A stretch of 64,000 bases of DNA, taken from positions 124,001 to 188,000 of the forward strand of contig NZ_PHSO01000004.1 of NCBI RefSeq assembly GCF_002870965.1. The letters run 5' to 3'. Below are positions 25,481-34,375 of the stretch, piece after piece (position 1 is the stretch's first letter; each line of letters starts with the position of its first letter). The notes beneath the pieces are model-generated. The model did not search any database and was not told where the DNA came from. It worked only from the letters and a program-made list of their open reading frames with translations. Source of the DNA: Tsuneonella flava. Its GTDB lineage: Bacteria > Pseudomonadota > Alphaproteobacteria > Sphingomonadales > Sphingomonadaceae. The position numbers were made by a program, and so were the translations under genes.

Positions 25481-26269
25481 TTAGCCGTACCGTCCGGTGA
25501 TATAATCCTTGGTCCGCTCTTCCAGCGGATTGGTGAATATATCGGTGGTCCGACCGTACTCTACCATTTTGCCGAGGTGGAAAAAGGCTGTTCGCTGGCT
25601 GACACGGGCGGCCTGCTGCATCGAGTGCGTCACGATAACAATCGCATAGCGCCCGTGCAGTTCTGCGATCAGTTCTTCGATTTTCGCGGTGGCAATCGGA
25701 TCGAGTGCCGAACACGGCTCATCCATCAGGATCACTTCGGGATCGACCGCGATGGCGCGGGCGATGCACAGGCGCTGCTGCTGGCCTCCGGAAAGCGCGG
25801 TGCCACTGTCGCTCAGCCGATCTTTCACTTCATTCCACAAACCTGCGCGCTGCAACGATTTTTCGACGATGGCATCGAGATCCTGCTTACTTTCGGCAAA
25901 CCCATGAATGCGAGGGCCGTACGCGACGTTTTCGTAAATCGATTTCGGAAACGGGTTCGGCTTCTGAAACACCATGCCGACACGGGCGCGGAGCTGTACG
26001 ACATCCATCTTTGATCGATAGATATCTTCCCCGTCGAGCATGATTTCACCTTCCACCCGAGCGGAGGCAATCGTGTCGTTCATCCGATTGAGCGTACGAA
26101 GGAAGGTCGATTTTCCGCAACCGGAAGGGCCGATGAACGCAGTGACATATTCCGTGGGAATATCGATCGACACGCCATCGATCGCTTTCTTCTCCCCATA
26201 GAACACCGACACATCGCGTGCGCTGATCTTGGCCTTGGTTTCGTCGAGGTTGGGATGGACTACGGTCAC
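25481..26269 (-). CDS. pstB: Phosphate ABC transporter ATP-binding protein
   Basis: Energises high-affinity phosphate uptake. The 262-residue protein has Walker [10 protein letters not shown] at 47-55, the ABC signature [15 protein letters not shown], Walker [15 protein letters not shown] and the switch His in [15 protein letters not shown]. The phosphate-specific NRMNDTI segment follows Walker A. It overlaps pstA by 4 bases and is followed by phoU after 5 bases, so pstCAB-phoU is one transcript. Confidence 0.98.
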   Translation of the reverse strand: MTVVHPNLDETKAKISARDVSVFYGEKKAIDGVSIDIPTEYVTAFIGPSGCGKSTFLRTLNRMNDTIASARVEGEIMLDGEDIYRSKMDVVQLRARVGMVFQKPNPFPKSIYENVAYGPRIHGFAESKQDLDAIVEKSLQRAGLWNEVKDRLSDSGTALSGGQQQRLCIARAIAVDPEVILMDEPCSALDPIATAKIEELIAELHGRYAIVIVTHSMQQAARVSQRTAFFHLGKMVEYGRTTDIFTNPLEERTKDYITGRYG

Positions 26270-27549
26270 CAGGTTTTCTCGAATTTGTTACGAAGATAAA
26301 TTGCCAGGCCGTTCATCGCCAGCAGGAACAGCAATAGCACGATAATCGCGGCAGATGTCCGTTCCACGAAGCCACGGTCGATTTCGTCGGACCAGAGGAA
26401 AATCTGCACCGGCAAAACTGTGGCGGGCGATGTCAGGCCATCGGGCGGCGAGGCGACGAATGCCCGCATGCCGATCATCAGCAGCGGAGCGGTTTCACCC
26501 AGTGCGCGGGCCATACCGATGATCGTGCCCGTCAAAATGCCGGGCAGGGCAAGCGGCAGGACATGATGGAACACCACCTGTACCGGCGATGCGCCGACGG
26601 CCAGCGCGCCATCGCGAATGCTGGGCGGAACGGCCTTGATCGCGTTGCGCCCGGCGATCACGATCACTGGCATTGTCATCAGAGCCAGCGTCATGCCGCC
26701 GATCAACGGGGCTGAGCGCATATCGGGGAAAAGCCACAGGAACACGGCCAGTCCCAGGAGCCCGAAAATGATCGAGGGCACTGCAGCAAGGTTATTGATC
26801 GATACTTCGATCAGGTCGGTCCACCAGTTTTTGGGCGCATATTCTTCAAGGTAGAGCGCGGCCAGCACACCGATGGGAAACGCCAGCACCAGCGTTACAA
26901 TCATCGTCAGTATCGATCCTTTGAGCGCGCCCCAGATACCCACTTCCTGCGGGTCGGTTGCGTCAGAGCGGGTCAGGAACCCACCGTCGAAATGCTGGGC
27001 CAGCTTACCTTCGGCGGAAAGCTTAGCGGCGAGCGCCTTTTCCTCTGTCGAACCATCGCCGGAATATGCCTTGGCCAGATCGCCCCCGGCGGGAATCCAG
27101 AATGTCTGCTGGCCCTGTGCGCGGGACGGGTCGGCAATAATGGCTTTGCCAACATCCTGCCATGCATTTGGCGAGAGATCGGCTGCTGCGACCGGGCCAA
27201 GCGCCTGCTCCGCCGAAAACTCTACCAGTTCCGGCAGGCCTTGCGCGCGCAGCAGTTCCATCGCGCCAGGTTGGTTGAGCATTTCAGGTGTCGCGGAAAT
27301 GCCAACTGCAGCAAAATCGACCGGCACCTGAACTTCGGCGCGTTTGAACCCGCCAATACCGTTACCAACCATCGTAACCAGCAGGATCAGCAGCATGGCA
27401 ACGGAGAACAGGATCGCTCCCAGACCCATTGCCTTGAACCGTTTTTCCGCACGGTAACGCCGTTTCAGGCGCGCTTCAAACGCGACCGAACGGGTGGGGC
27501 CGAGGGCTGGCTGTGCCGCGGCACTGTCGGTGAGAGATGTATCACTCAT
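26266..27549 (-). CDS. pstA: Phosphate ABC transporter permease PstA
   Basis: Inner-membrane permease of 427 residues, longer than the enterobacterial protein. The long N-terminal region (about 1-215, DUF3333-like) holds one membrane helix at about 42-62 and a large periplasmic segment. The BPD-type permease core follows, with six spans and the EAA-like loop [36 protein letters not shown]. Long PstA proteins of this type are usual in Alphaproteobacteria. It overlaps pstC by 8 bases and pstB by 4. Confidence 0.95.
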   Translation of the reverse strand: MSDTSLTDSAAAQPALGPTRSVAFEARLKRRYRAEKRFKAMGLGAILFSVAMLLILLVTMVGNGIGGFKRAEVQVPVDFAAVGISATPEMLNQPGAMELLRAQGLPELVEFSAEQALGPVAAADLSPNAWQDVGKAIIADPSRAQGQQTFWIPAGGDLAKAYSGDGSTEEKALAAKLSAEGKLAQHFDGGFLTRSDATDPQEVGIWGALKGSILTMIVTLVLAFPIGVLAALYLEEYAPKNWWTDLIEVSINNLAAVPSIIFGLLGLAVFLWLFPDMRSAPLIGGMTLALMTMPVIVIAGRNAIKAVPPSIRDGALAVGASPVQVVFHHVLPLALPGILTGTIIGMARALGETAPLLMIGMRAFVASPPDGLTSPATVLPVQIFLWSDEIDRGFVERTSAAIIVLLLFLLAMNGLAIYLRNKFEKTW

Positions 27550-28924
27550 AAGCTTCGCGGAACCGTTTTACGACGCGCAGTGCGATGATGTTCAGCGCCA
27601 GTGTCACGAGGAACAGAACGAACCCTAGCGCAAACGCACTCAGGGTCGCCGGGTGATCGAAACTGCCTTCGCCAGTGAGCATGGCAACGATCTGATATGT
27701 AACCGTAGTCATCGTTTCCAGCGGGTTTACTGTCAGGTTGGCAGTCGCACCCGCTGCCATAACCACGATCATCGTTTCGCCAATCGCGCGGCTGATCGCC
27801 AGCATGACCCCGCCAACGATACCGGGCAGCGCAGCGGGAACCAGCACCTTGCGGATCGTTTCGGATTTGGTGGCGCCCATCGCGAGACTGCCGTCGCGCA
27901 TTGCCTGCGGAACCGCGGCGATGGAATCGTCTGCCATTGAAGACACGAACGGAATAATCATCACGCCCATCACAAGGCCTGCGGCAAGCGCGCTTTCCGA
28001 GCTGGCGTTAGTAATGCCGACGGCCTGCGCCACATCGCGGATCCACGGCGCCACCGTCAGCGCAGCAAAATATCCGTAAACGACCGTGGGAACACCGGCG
28101 AGAATTTCGAGCAGTGGCTTCAGCCATTTGCGCCATGTCGGATGGGCATACTGCGTAAGGTAGATCGCGCTCATCAGGCCAAGCGGGATGGCAACGATCA
28201 TAGCAATGATCGCTCCGATGAAAATCGTGCCCCAGAATAGCGGCAGAGCGCCATACCGGGTCGGATCGGGGTTAGCGGCATTCGCCATTGGGTCCGGCCC
28301 CCAATGAAGCCCGAACAGGAAATCAATCGGAGAGACCATGCCAAAGAAGCGCACAGTTTCGAACACGAGGCTGGCGACGATGCCAAGCGTAGTTAGAATG
28401 GCGACCAGCGATGCCAGCAACAGCATCGCCATGACAATCCGTTCCACCTTGGTGCGGGCAGCAAAGTCAGGCTTCACTTTCAGGAATGCCCACGTTCCGC
28501 CGGCAAACCCGATCAGTAATGTCCCGATGGCGCCGATCCAGAGATATTCGGCCAATGCATTGCGGAACGGCTCAATCAGCGGTTGAGCAGCGGGATTGTA
28601 GACCGCAGCCGCCGCGCCGGTCGCGACATTCCGCGCCTCTGCCAGCAGGGCGTTACGCTGAAAATCGAAGGCAGGCAGATTGGCCGCGGCCGGATTGGCC
28701 AGCACAGATTGCAGAACGAGGCCGGGTTCGATTGCGCTCCAGATCATGATAAAGATCAGCACCGGCACGACGATCCACAACGCGACGTACCAGCCATGAT
28801 AGCTGGGCAAGGCAGCTAGCCGTTCCGTTCCGGAACGGCGAAAGCTCCATGCGCGGGCGCGTGCAGCCAGCCATCCGGCTAGCCCGAGGCCGATTGCAAG
28901 CAATAACAGGACAGCCATAGACAT
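27542..28924 (-). CDS. pstC: Phosphate ABC transporter permease PstC
   Basis: Partner permease of PstA, 460 residues. The N-terminal 200 residues contain two membrane helices and a soluble part. The core permease domain includes VSPIDFLFGLHWGPDP, EILAGVPTVVYGYFAALTVAPWI and the EAA loop AVPQAMRDGSLAMGATKSETIRKVLVPAALPGI. It is the first gene of the pst operon, with a PHO box about 80-100 bases upstream. No pstS phosphate-binding protein gene adjoins it, so the binding protein must be encoded elsewhere. Confidence 0.95.
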   Translation of the reverse strand: MSMAVLLLLAIGLGLAGWLAARARAWSFRRSGTERLAALPSYHGWYVALWIVVPVLIFIMIWSAIEPGLVLQSVLANPAAANLPAFDFQRNALLAEARNVATGAAAAVYNPAAQPLIEPFRNALAEYLWIGAIGTLLIGFAGGTWAFLKVKPDFAARTKVERIVMAMLLLASLVAILTTLGIVASLVFETVRFFGMVSPIDFLFGLHWGPDPMANAANPDPTRYGALPLFWGTIFIGAIIAMIVAIPLGLMSAIYLTQYAHPTWRKWLKPLLEILAGVPTVVYGYFAALTVAPWIRDVAQAVGITNASSESALAAGLVMGVMIIPFVSSMADDSIAAVPQAMRDGSLAMGATKSETIRKVLVPAALPGIVGGVMLAISRAIGETMIVVMAAGATANLTVNPLETMTTVTYQIVAMLTGEGSFDHPATLSAFALGFVLFLVTLALNIIALRVVKRFREAYE

Positions 28925-29004
28925 CAGGCAAACGGGTCCGTTTGGAGGAGTATATCGCGGCGCAAATACTCTCCCGCCGCACGGTCGAGCGGGCCAATGC
29001 GTAA

Positions 29005-29026
29005 TTTTTGTGACACTTTCATGACG
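29005..29026 (-). promoter_or_regulatory. PHO box upstream of pstC
   Basis: Two 11-base direct repeats on the minus strand, CGTCATGAAAG and TGTCACAAAAA, fit the PhoB binding pattern (TGTCA-type units spaced 11 bases apart). The site overlaps the last codons and stop of phoR and precedes pstC, so pstCAB-phoU-phoB can be induced separately from phoR. Confidence 0.8.
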
Positions 29027-30245
29027 TTTTTGTCTGCCTGTGTTTCAGCGGACCGGTATGTTCCAAGGGTGGCGCTTCCTCCGTCAGAGGAATACGCACA
29101 GTCACAGTGGTGCCCTGTCCGACTTTACTGGCAATGTCGAGACGCCCGCGATGCCGCTCAACAATATGTTTGACGATTGCGAGGCCAAGCCCGGTTCCAC
29201 CCGATGCCCGGCTGCGGCTTGGGTCGGTGCGATAAAACCGGCGAGTGAGATGGGGTAAATGTTCGGCGGCGATCCCTTCGCCGCGATCTGTCACAGTCAG
29301 CCGCGCTTCGTGATTGGGGGTGCGGTCAAGAATGACCTGTACGATTTCGTCCACAGCGCCATATTTCAGGGCATTGTCCACCAGATTGCGGACAAGCTGT
29401 TCGAGTTGATGCTGCTCGCCTTTGATAGCGATATTGGGCGCGCATTCGAGAGTGAGGCGTTCGGCCCGATCCGGCCCTGCTGCATCGCGCGCGGCGCGTT
29501 CGACCAGCGCAGAGAATGCAATCAAAGCGGCAGGCTGATCGTGCTTTTCCGCTTCCACCCGCGAAAGCGACATCAGGTCTTCCACCAGATGCTGCAACCT
29601 GCGTGCTTCGCGCAGAATTGTGTCGTAAAATCGCGTAGTCGTAGCTTTGTCCGCGCCGCCATCGGCCAGAGTTTCTACATAGCCGATGATCGATGCCAGC
29701 GGAGTGCGGAGCTCGTGGCTGGCATTGGCGACGAAATCGGTGTGCGCCCGGCTGATGTCAGCCTCTGCCGTACGATTGATCAGTTCGATCATCGCGATTT
29801 CGCCATCCATCGGGTGGCGGCTGATGCGCCAGATGTCGCGCCGTCGGGCAAGGCCGCGGACTGACGTTGTCCCCCCTTCGTCACGGTCGATCAGGGCAAT
29901 CGCTTCTGGTTGGCGGAGGGCGACACGAACATCTTGCCCCAGAATATGCGCCCCGAACACATCGCGGGCCGCTTCGTTGGCGATAATGACGCGATTCCGC
30001 TCTGTCATCATAAGCGGGGTGCCCGAATGCTCGATCATTTCGCCGAGCTTTTCACGGCTGAAGGTGCCGGAAACCTGCCGCGGTGGAGGTGGCGGTGGCC
30101 GATCGCTGGCCAACCACAATGATCCAAGCCACAGCAGGAGTAAGGCACCGCCAAGCCACGGCGTTACACCGCCGATAACGACAAGCAACGTGCCGACTAG
30201 TGCCAGAACGAATCCGGGCCAGGGGATGGGGCGTTCCTGCCTCAT
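29019..30245 (-). CDS. phoR: Phosphate regulon sensor histidine kinase PhoR
   Basis: Membrane-associated kinase of 408 residues. Two hydrophobic segments near the N-terminus (about 10-46) are followed by a Pro-rich linker. A PAS-like domain (about 65-160) leads to the HisKA site with His177 in FVANASHELRTPLASIIGY. The ATPase domain has LVRNLVDNALKYG, DRGEGIAAEHLPHLTRRFYR and GTGLGLAIVKHIVERHRG. It phosphorylates PhoB when PstCAB/PhoU report low phosphate. It precedes the pst operon, with the PHO box at its 3' end. An (AG)n tract lies about 205 bases ahead of its start. Confidence 0.95.
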   Translation of the reverse strand: MRQERPIPWPGFVLALVGTLLVVIGGVTPWLGGALLLLWLGSLWLASDRPPPPPPRQVSGTFSREKLGEMIEHSGTPLMMTERNRVIIANEAARDVFGAHILGQDVRVALRQPEAIALIDRDEGGTTSVRGLARRRDIWRISRHPMDGEIAMIELINRTAEADISRAHTDFVANASHELRTPLASIIGYVETLADGGADKATTTRFYDTILREARRLQHLVEDLMSLSRVEAEKHDQPAALIAFSALVERAARDAAGPDRAERLTLECAPNIAIKGEQHQLEQLVRNLVDNALKYGAVDEIVQVILDRTPNHEARLTVTDRGEGIAAEHLPHLTRRFYRTDPSRSRASGGTGLGLAIVKHIVERHRGRLDIASKVGQGTTVTVRIPLTEEAPPLEHTGPLKHRQTKTS

Positions 30246-30450
30246 GCTTCGCGCGCTTAGCTATGCCTCTCTGCAAGCGCCAGTGCCTGCATGATGTTTT
30301 TCACTCTGGCAGCTATCGATGTCAGTATTGTTGCGTAGTCGTCAGACTGCGATTGGGTGCGATTCGGTTCGCTCGATACGATCCGGTTACCTACCTCCGA
30401 CGTGACTTCGCACGGGAAGCGCATCGCGGCTGCGGGATGTGTAGAAATGA

Positions 30451-30482
<32 letters not shown>

Positions 30483-30497
30483 CTATTGCCACCATGG

Positions 30498-30572
30498 TGG
30501 TGACCCCAACGGGAATCGAACCCGTGTTTCAGCCGTGAAAGGGCCGCGTCCTAACCGCTAGACGATGGGGCC
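30498..30572 (-). tRNA. tRNA-Glu (anticodon TTC), copy 1
   Basis: The minus strand gives a complete cloverleaf. The acceptor GGCCCCA pairs with TGGGGTC (one wobble), the anticodon loop is CTTTCAC with anticodon TTC, the T arm has GGGTTCGATTCCC, and the 3' CCA is encoded. It is identical to the copy at 30601-30675. Confidence 0.97.
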
Positions 30573-30600
30573 GCGCCTGTGTGCAGGGCGCTGCTTCCGG

Positions 30601-30675
30601 TGGTGACCCCAACGGGAATCGAACCCGTGTTTCAGCCGTGAAAGGGCCGCGTCCTAACCGCTAGACGATGGGGCC
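30601..30675 (-). tRNA. tRNA-Glu (anticodon TTC), copy 2
   Basis: Same 75-base gene as copy 1, including encoded CCA, separated from it by 28 bases. In transcription order this copy comes first, and both are probably cut from one precursor. The 30246-30497 stretch towards phoR holds no gene, only the AG repeat. Confidence 0.97.
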
Positions 30676-30767
30676 ACGTCCGGAAGCGTGGCGGCGCACT
30701 TACGGGGGCATTGTGATGCGGTCAAGCCTGACGCGACGCTATTTTTCGTGAAAGTGCAATTCACCGA

Positions 30768-32546
30768 TCAATCCGCCCATGCTGCATCCTCCAGATGAAG
30801 CTCTGCCGCAGGGTGAGTGCCCCAGTCGTCGATCTTCGCGCGCCCGGCCAGCCATAGTCGTCGTCCACGCGAACCGTGAAGGAGGGCCTGCCCCATAGGC
30901 GTTTCCGCTGCACGGAAGGCAATGGCCTTGAAACTGCGCCCGTCCTGACCTGCCGCGATCAAACGAACATGATCGTTGCCGACAACATCGCATTTTATCA
31001 GGCGCACGGGGCCGACCGCCAGTTTCGGGCCAGGCCAGCCAACACCGAACGGCCCGGCACTGTCGAGTGTTTCGATCAAGTCGGGGGTCAGGCCGCCGGG
31101 AGCCAGCGCAAGATCGAGTTGCAGAACTTCGTTTTCCTTCGCCTGAGCTACCGCACGTGAAAGACGCGCATCGAGCCATTCGGCCAATGCATCGACTTTG
31201 TCGGCTTCGATCGTCAGACCAGCGGCCATAGCATGGCCACCGCCCGCCACCAGCAGGCCGCTTTCCCGCGCCGCAATGATCGCGGCCCCCAGATCGACCC
31301 CGGTTATCGAACGCCCCGATCCTTTGCCGGTATCACCATCGAGCGCGATCACCAGTGCGGGCTTGCCAGTCTTCTCTTTCACGCGCCCGGCAACGATCCC
31401 TATCACGCCCGGATGCCAACCCCGCCCTGCAAGGACGAGTACGGCGCGGTTATGCTGGCTGTCGATTTGTAGTTCGGCCTCCGCCTGCACCTCCGCTTCG
31501 ATTGCGCGACGCTCTTCATTCAGAACCGATAGCTGAGCGGCAATGGTGTCGGCTTCATCGGGGTCGTCGGTGGTGAGCAGGCGCACCCCCAGTGTTGATT
31601 CACCCACGCGTCCGCCTGCGTTGATACGCGGACCTAGTGCAAAGCCCAGATCGCTGCATTGGGGGCTGCGCTTCAGGCGACTGGCGTCGATCAGAGCGGC
31701 CATGCCGGTATTCGCCCGGCGCGCCATGACTTTCAGCCCTTGCGCTACGAATGCCCGGTTAAGCCCCCTGATCTGTGCAACATCAGCCACTGTGCCCAGC
31801 GCCACCAGATCGAGCAGCCCCATCAGGTCCGGCTCCTTACGGTCGGCAAAGTACCCGCGCTGGCGCAAAGTCCGCACCAACGCTACGGCTAGCAGGAACG
31901 CCACCCCGACAGCGGCCAGATGACCATGCGCGGCGCCTTCATCGCTTTCGTCCAGCCGGTTGGGGTTCACCAGTGCCAGCGCGCATGGCAGTTCCGCAGA
32001 GCATTTGTGGTGATCGACCACGATGACATCCACACCTGCCTTGCGCGCCTGCTCCAGCGCATCGAACGCCATTGCGCCGCAATCGACTGTGACGATTAGG
32101 CTCGAACCTTCCTCTGCAAGACGGACCAATGCCTCGCCGCTCGGCCCGTATCCTTCGAGCAGGCGGTCAGGGATGTAATAGTGCGCCTCGTGCCCCAACA
32201 TGCGTAGCAAACGCACCAGCAGCGCTGCGCTGGTCGCGCCATCTACATCGTAATCGCCATATATCGTGACGGTTTCGTCAGCGAGAATTGCCTGAGCAAT
32301 CCGTTCCGCCGCATTGTCCATGTCGCGGAAAGTGGATGGATCGGGCAGGAATTCGCGCAGGGTTGGGTTGCGATGCCTTGTCAGATCGTCGCGAGCGACA
32401 CCGCGAGAGAGCAGCAACTGAGTGACAATGTCATCCATTGCACCAGATGGGTCACTCAATTCCATATTTCCGCCGCGCCATTGCCATGTGCGCCCGGCAA
32501 GCGAATGAGTGACACCGAAAACAGGGGAAAGCGATCTGGAAGCCAT
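30768..32546 (-). CDS. recJ: Single-stranded-DNA-specific exonuclease RecJ
   Basis: 5'-to-3' exonuclease used in RecF-pathway recombination and mismatch repair. Of about 592 residues, the DHH core carries the metal-binding motifs YGDYDVDGATSAALL, VDCGAMAFDAL and IVVDHHKCSAELP. The DHHA1 domain shows GRGWHPGVIGIVAGRVKEKTGKPALVI, GSGRSI and GGGHAMAAGLTI, and an OB-like C-terminal part follows. The start is uncertain. MASRSLSPVFGVTHSL at 32546 fits homologs, but an ATG nine codons upstream directly after GAGG is equally open. It diverges from the flavodoxin-like gene. Confidence 0.95.
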   Translation of the reverse strand: MASRSLSPVFGVTHSLAGRTWQWRGGNMELSDPSGAMDDIVTQLLLSRGVARDDLTRHRNPTLREFLPDPSTFRDMDNAAERIAQAILADETVTIYGDYDVDGATSAALLVRLLRMLGHEAHYYIPDRLLEGYGPSGEALVRLAEEGSSLIVTVDCGAMAFDALEQARKAGVDVIVVDHHKCSAELPCALALVNPNRLDESDEGAAHGHLAAVGVAFLLAVALVRTLRQRGYFADRKEPDLMGLLDLVALGTVADVAQIRGLNRAFVAQGLKVMARRANTGMAALIDASRLKRSPQCSDLGFALGPRINAGGRVGESTLGVRLLTTDDPDEADTIAAQLSVLNEERRAIEAEVQAEAELQIDSQHNRAVLVLAGRGWHPGVIGIVAGRVKEKTGKPALVIALDGDTGKGSGRSITGVDLGAAIIAARESGLLVAGGGHAMAAGLTIEADKVDALAEWLDARLSRAVAQAKENEVLQLDLALAPGGLTPDLIETLDSAGPFGVGWPGPKLAVGPVRLIKCDVVGNDHVRLIAAGQDGRSFKAIAFRAAETPMGQALLHGSRGRRLWLAGRAKIDDWGTHPAAELHLEDAAWAD

Positions 32547-32628
32547 GGCGCTGCCATAGCTGTGTAGGGGCATCCTCGCAAAGCTCTCTCGATTGACATT
32601 CGGACATTGTCCCGGATGCTAGGTTGCC

Positions 32629-33111
32629 ATGGCTCCACATTTGCTCATCATCTGGCACAGTCGCACGGGATCAGGCGAGGCGCTGGCCCGTGCCGCATAC
32701 GATAGCGCAGGCCGATCGACACAGCTCATCGCTGCGGAGGCAGTCGATCCGAAGTATCTGCTGGATGCCGCAGGCTATCTGTTCGTCTGTCCCGAAAATC
32801 TCGCGTCCATGAGCGGAACGATGAAAGAGATGTTCGATCGGTGCTACTATCCAGTGCTCGGCCGGATTGAAGGGCGCCCTTACGCTACGATTATTTCCGC
32901 CGGTTCGGACGGGGAGGGCGCTCAACGTCAGATAGATCGAATCGCTACGGGATGGAGGCTCCGTCGCGTGGCTGAGCCAGTTATTGTTCTGACACACGCT
33001 CAGACGTCGAAAGAAATCCTCGCCCGGAAAGTTCTGACCGGTCAGCAACTCCGCCAGGCCGAAGAAATCGGTGCAGCGCTGTCTGAAGGACTGGCGGACG
33101 GCATATTCTGA
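32629..33111 (+). CDS. Flavodoxin-like NAD(P)H oxidoreductase family protein
   Basis: Protein of 160 residues with a flavodoxin-like fold. The phosphate-binding loop HSRTGSGEALA follows the first strand (APHLLIIW). A second conserved block, AAGYLFVCPENLASMSGTMKEMFDRCYYP, resembles the FMN-contacting loop of NADPH-dependent FMN reductases. It probably binds FMN and takes part in electron transfer; the partner is not evident. The neighbouring genes, recJ (divergent) and an unknown gene, give no functional hint. Confidence 0.75.
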   Translation: MAPHLLIIWHSRTGSGEALARAAYDSAGRSTQLIAAEAVDPKYLLDAAGYLFVCPENLASMSGTMKEMFDRCYYPVLGRIEGRPYATIISAGSDGEGAQRQIDRIATGWRLRRVAEPVIVLTHAQTSKEILARKVLTGQQLRQAEEIGAALSEGLADGIF

Positions 33112-33302
33112 GCATTGAAGAATTAATATGCGGCACGATTGTTTGTTCACGCAAGTATTGCTTGATTTTCGGGCAATTACATGGAGAAAGGGCCCGATCG
33201 AAAGGGTTGAACATAGTTAACCGCACACAAAAAGATCGCTGGTCACGGATCGGAGACCTTTTTTTGCTCTTTCCCAGGGGCAGGGAGCCTGATTCAGCTA
33301 CG

Positions 33303-33977
33303 ATGCGGGCCAAGTGCGATGATGCGGGGCGGATTGCGGTTACTCACGAAATGCCCGCTAATGGTGAACGCGCCGCTGGGTTTGAATTGTTGCGCGATGG
33401 CATGGCGTTCGATCTAATCGGGATGGCTCCGGGCCCATCACCAGTGCCGCCACAATCTCGGCATCGCTACGGCGTTCCTGAAGATCTGATCGAAACCCGA
33501 AAAGCGGCGCTGATTCTTCGGCCGGGACTGCATCTGGAGGGCGGAGCGTACAGCTTGCCGGTTGTGCGGGTGATGATGGACCTGGCATGCGCTCTGGCAC
33601 GCGAACTCGATGATCTATGCGCGCTTTCCTGGCGGCCGGCATCCAGCCTGGTGGGGGTCGAATTCTTCTGCAACTCGATCACCCACTGGATTGGGGGCGG
33701 ACCTTTTCCGGCGTTGGGTTTAACCGGGCTGGCAACCGCGCCTGATGGTGGCCTTCATTCCGAAGGGCTGGTTTACTTCATCGGGCAGGAATTGCGAGTT
33801 GAGCCTGAACTGGCCGAAGACAAAATGCGAGCTGCTCAACTGGCGGTTCGACTGATCAATCAGTTGGTATATGAAGGACGAATGGAGGCGCGTCAGCAAA
33901 TTGTTGCGCCCGATGGAATGCAGCTGCTCATGGAGCCTTCGATCAACAAACGATTTATTCGCGTTCGGCGTGCGTGA
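33303..33977 (+). CDS. Unrecognised soluble protein
   Basis: I do not recognise this protein. From the ATG at 33303 it has 224 residues, with no signal peptide and no clear membrane span. Distinct stretches are LVGVEFFCNSITHWIGGGPFPALGL and LVYFIGQELRVEPELAEDKMRAAQLAVRLINQLV. The C-terminal half, with its alternating strands and helix, looks folded. The frame is open back to a TTG at 33162; no strong ribosome site identifies the start, so it may be up to 47 residues longer. A run of seven T at 33259-33265 lies between that TTG and the ATG. Confidence 0.6.
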   Translation: MRAKCDDAGRIAVTHEMPANGERAAGFELLRDGMAFDLIGMAPGPSPVPPQSRHRYGVPEDLIETRKAALILRPGLHLEGGAYSLPVVRVMMDLACALARELDDLCALSWRPASSLVGVEFFCNSITHWIGGGPFPALGLTGLATAPDGGLHSEGLVYFIGQELRVEPELAEDKMRAAQLAVRLINQLVYEGRMEARQQIVAPDGMQLLMEPSINKRFIRVRRA

Positions 33978-34029
33978 ACGGCTTTTCGCCGACTGCAAAA
34001 ATGCTTTTCCCCGTCGGCCCTTCATCTCA

Positions 34030-34375
34030 TTTCGTCGCGTAAATCGCCCGCAATCGCCCGCCTATGATTCGTCATTGCAACGGCATCATCTATTGCCGTT
34101 GCAAATAAAATACTTTCCTTTCGCTCATTGGCAGAGATGTTGGAACGTCTTGGGCATGCGCTGATCGGCTTTGATGATTTCCGCCGCAATGGCTTGCTGC
34201 TTCCTGCGCGCGATAGCGCGGCACTGCGGCTTGCCTTGCTGCAACGTGCGTTACGACGACGCCTGCTCAACCCGCCCGGCAGGCCTTTCCACCTCAACCG
34301 GCGCGATCCGGTCGGCGCCGGATTCGATTTTACCAATTAAGATGCAATGGCGGAAAGCCTGTGGGGCGCAACTCA
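34030..34375 (+). pseudogene. Decayed AHH-domain-like gene
   Basis: Two frames together look like one broken protein. The first (from about 34030) reads FRRVNRPQSPAYDSSLQ then RHHLLPLQ, the AHH-type His-His-Leu-Leu-Pro motif, and soon hits a stop. The second (from about 34128) continues MLERLGHALIGFDDFRRNGL with LLPARDSAALR and then QRALRRRLLNPPGR, ending in a TAA at 34338. Beyond that stop the same frame still reads DAMAESLW. The region between ALR and QRAL seems shorter than I recall for relatives. I infer a frameshift, an internal deletion and a nonsense change. Family recognition is from memory and should be tested. Confidence 0.5.

Noticed and set aside
33241-33265. Weak GGTC/GACC stem followed by seven T
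   Set aside because: Only four base pairs, and it may lie inside the coding region of the unknown protein if the TTG start is used.
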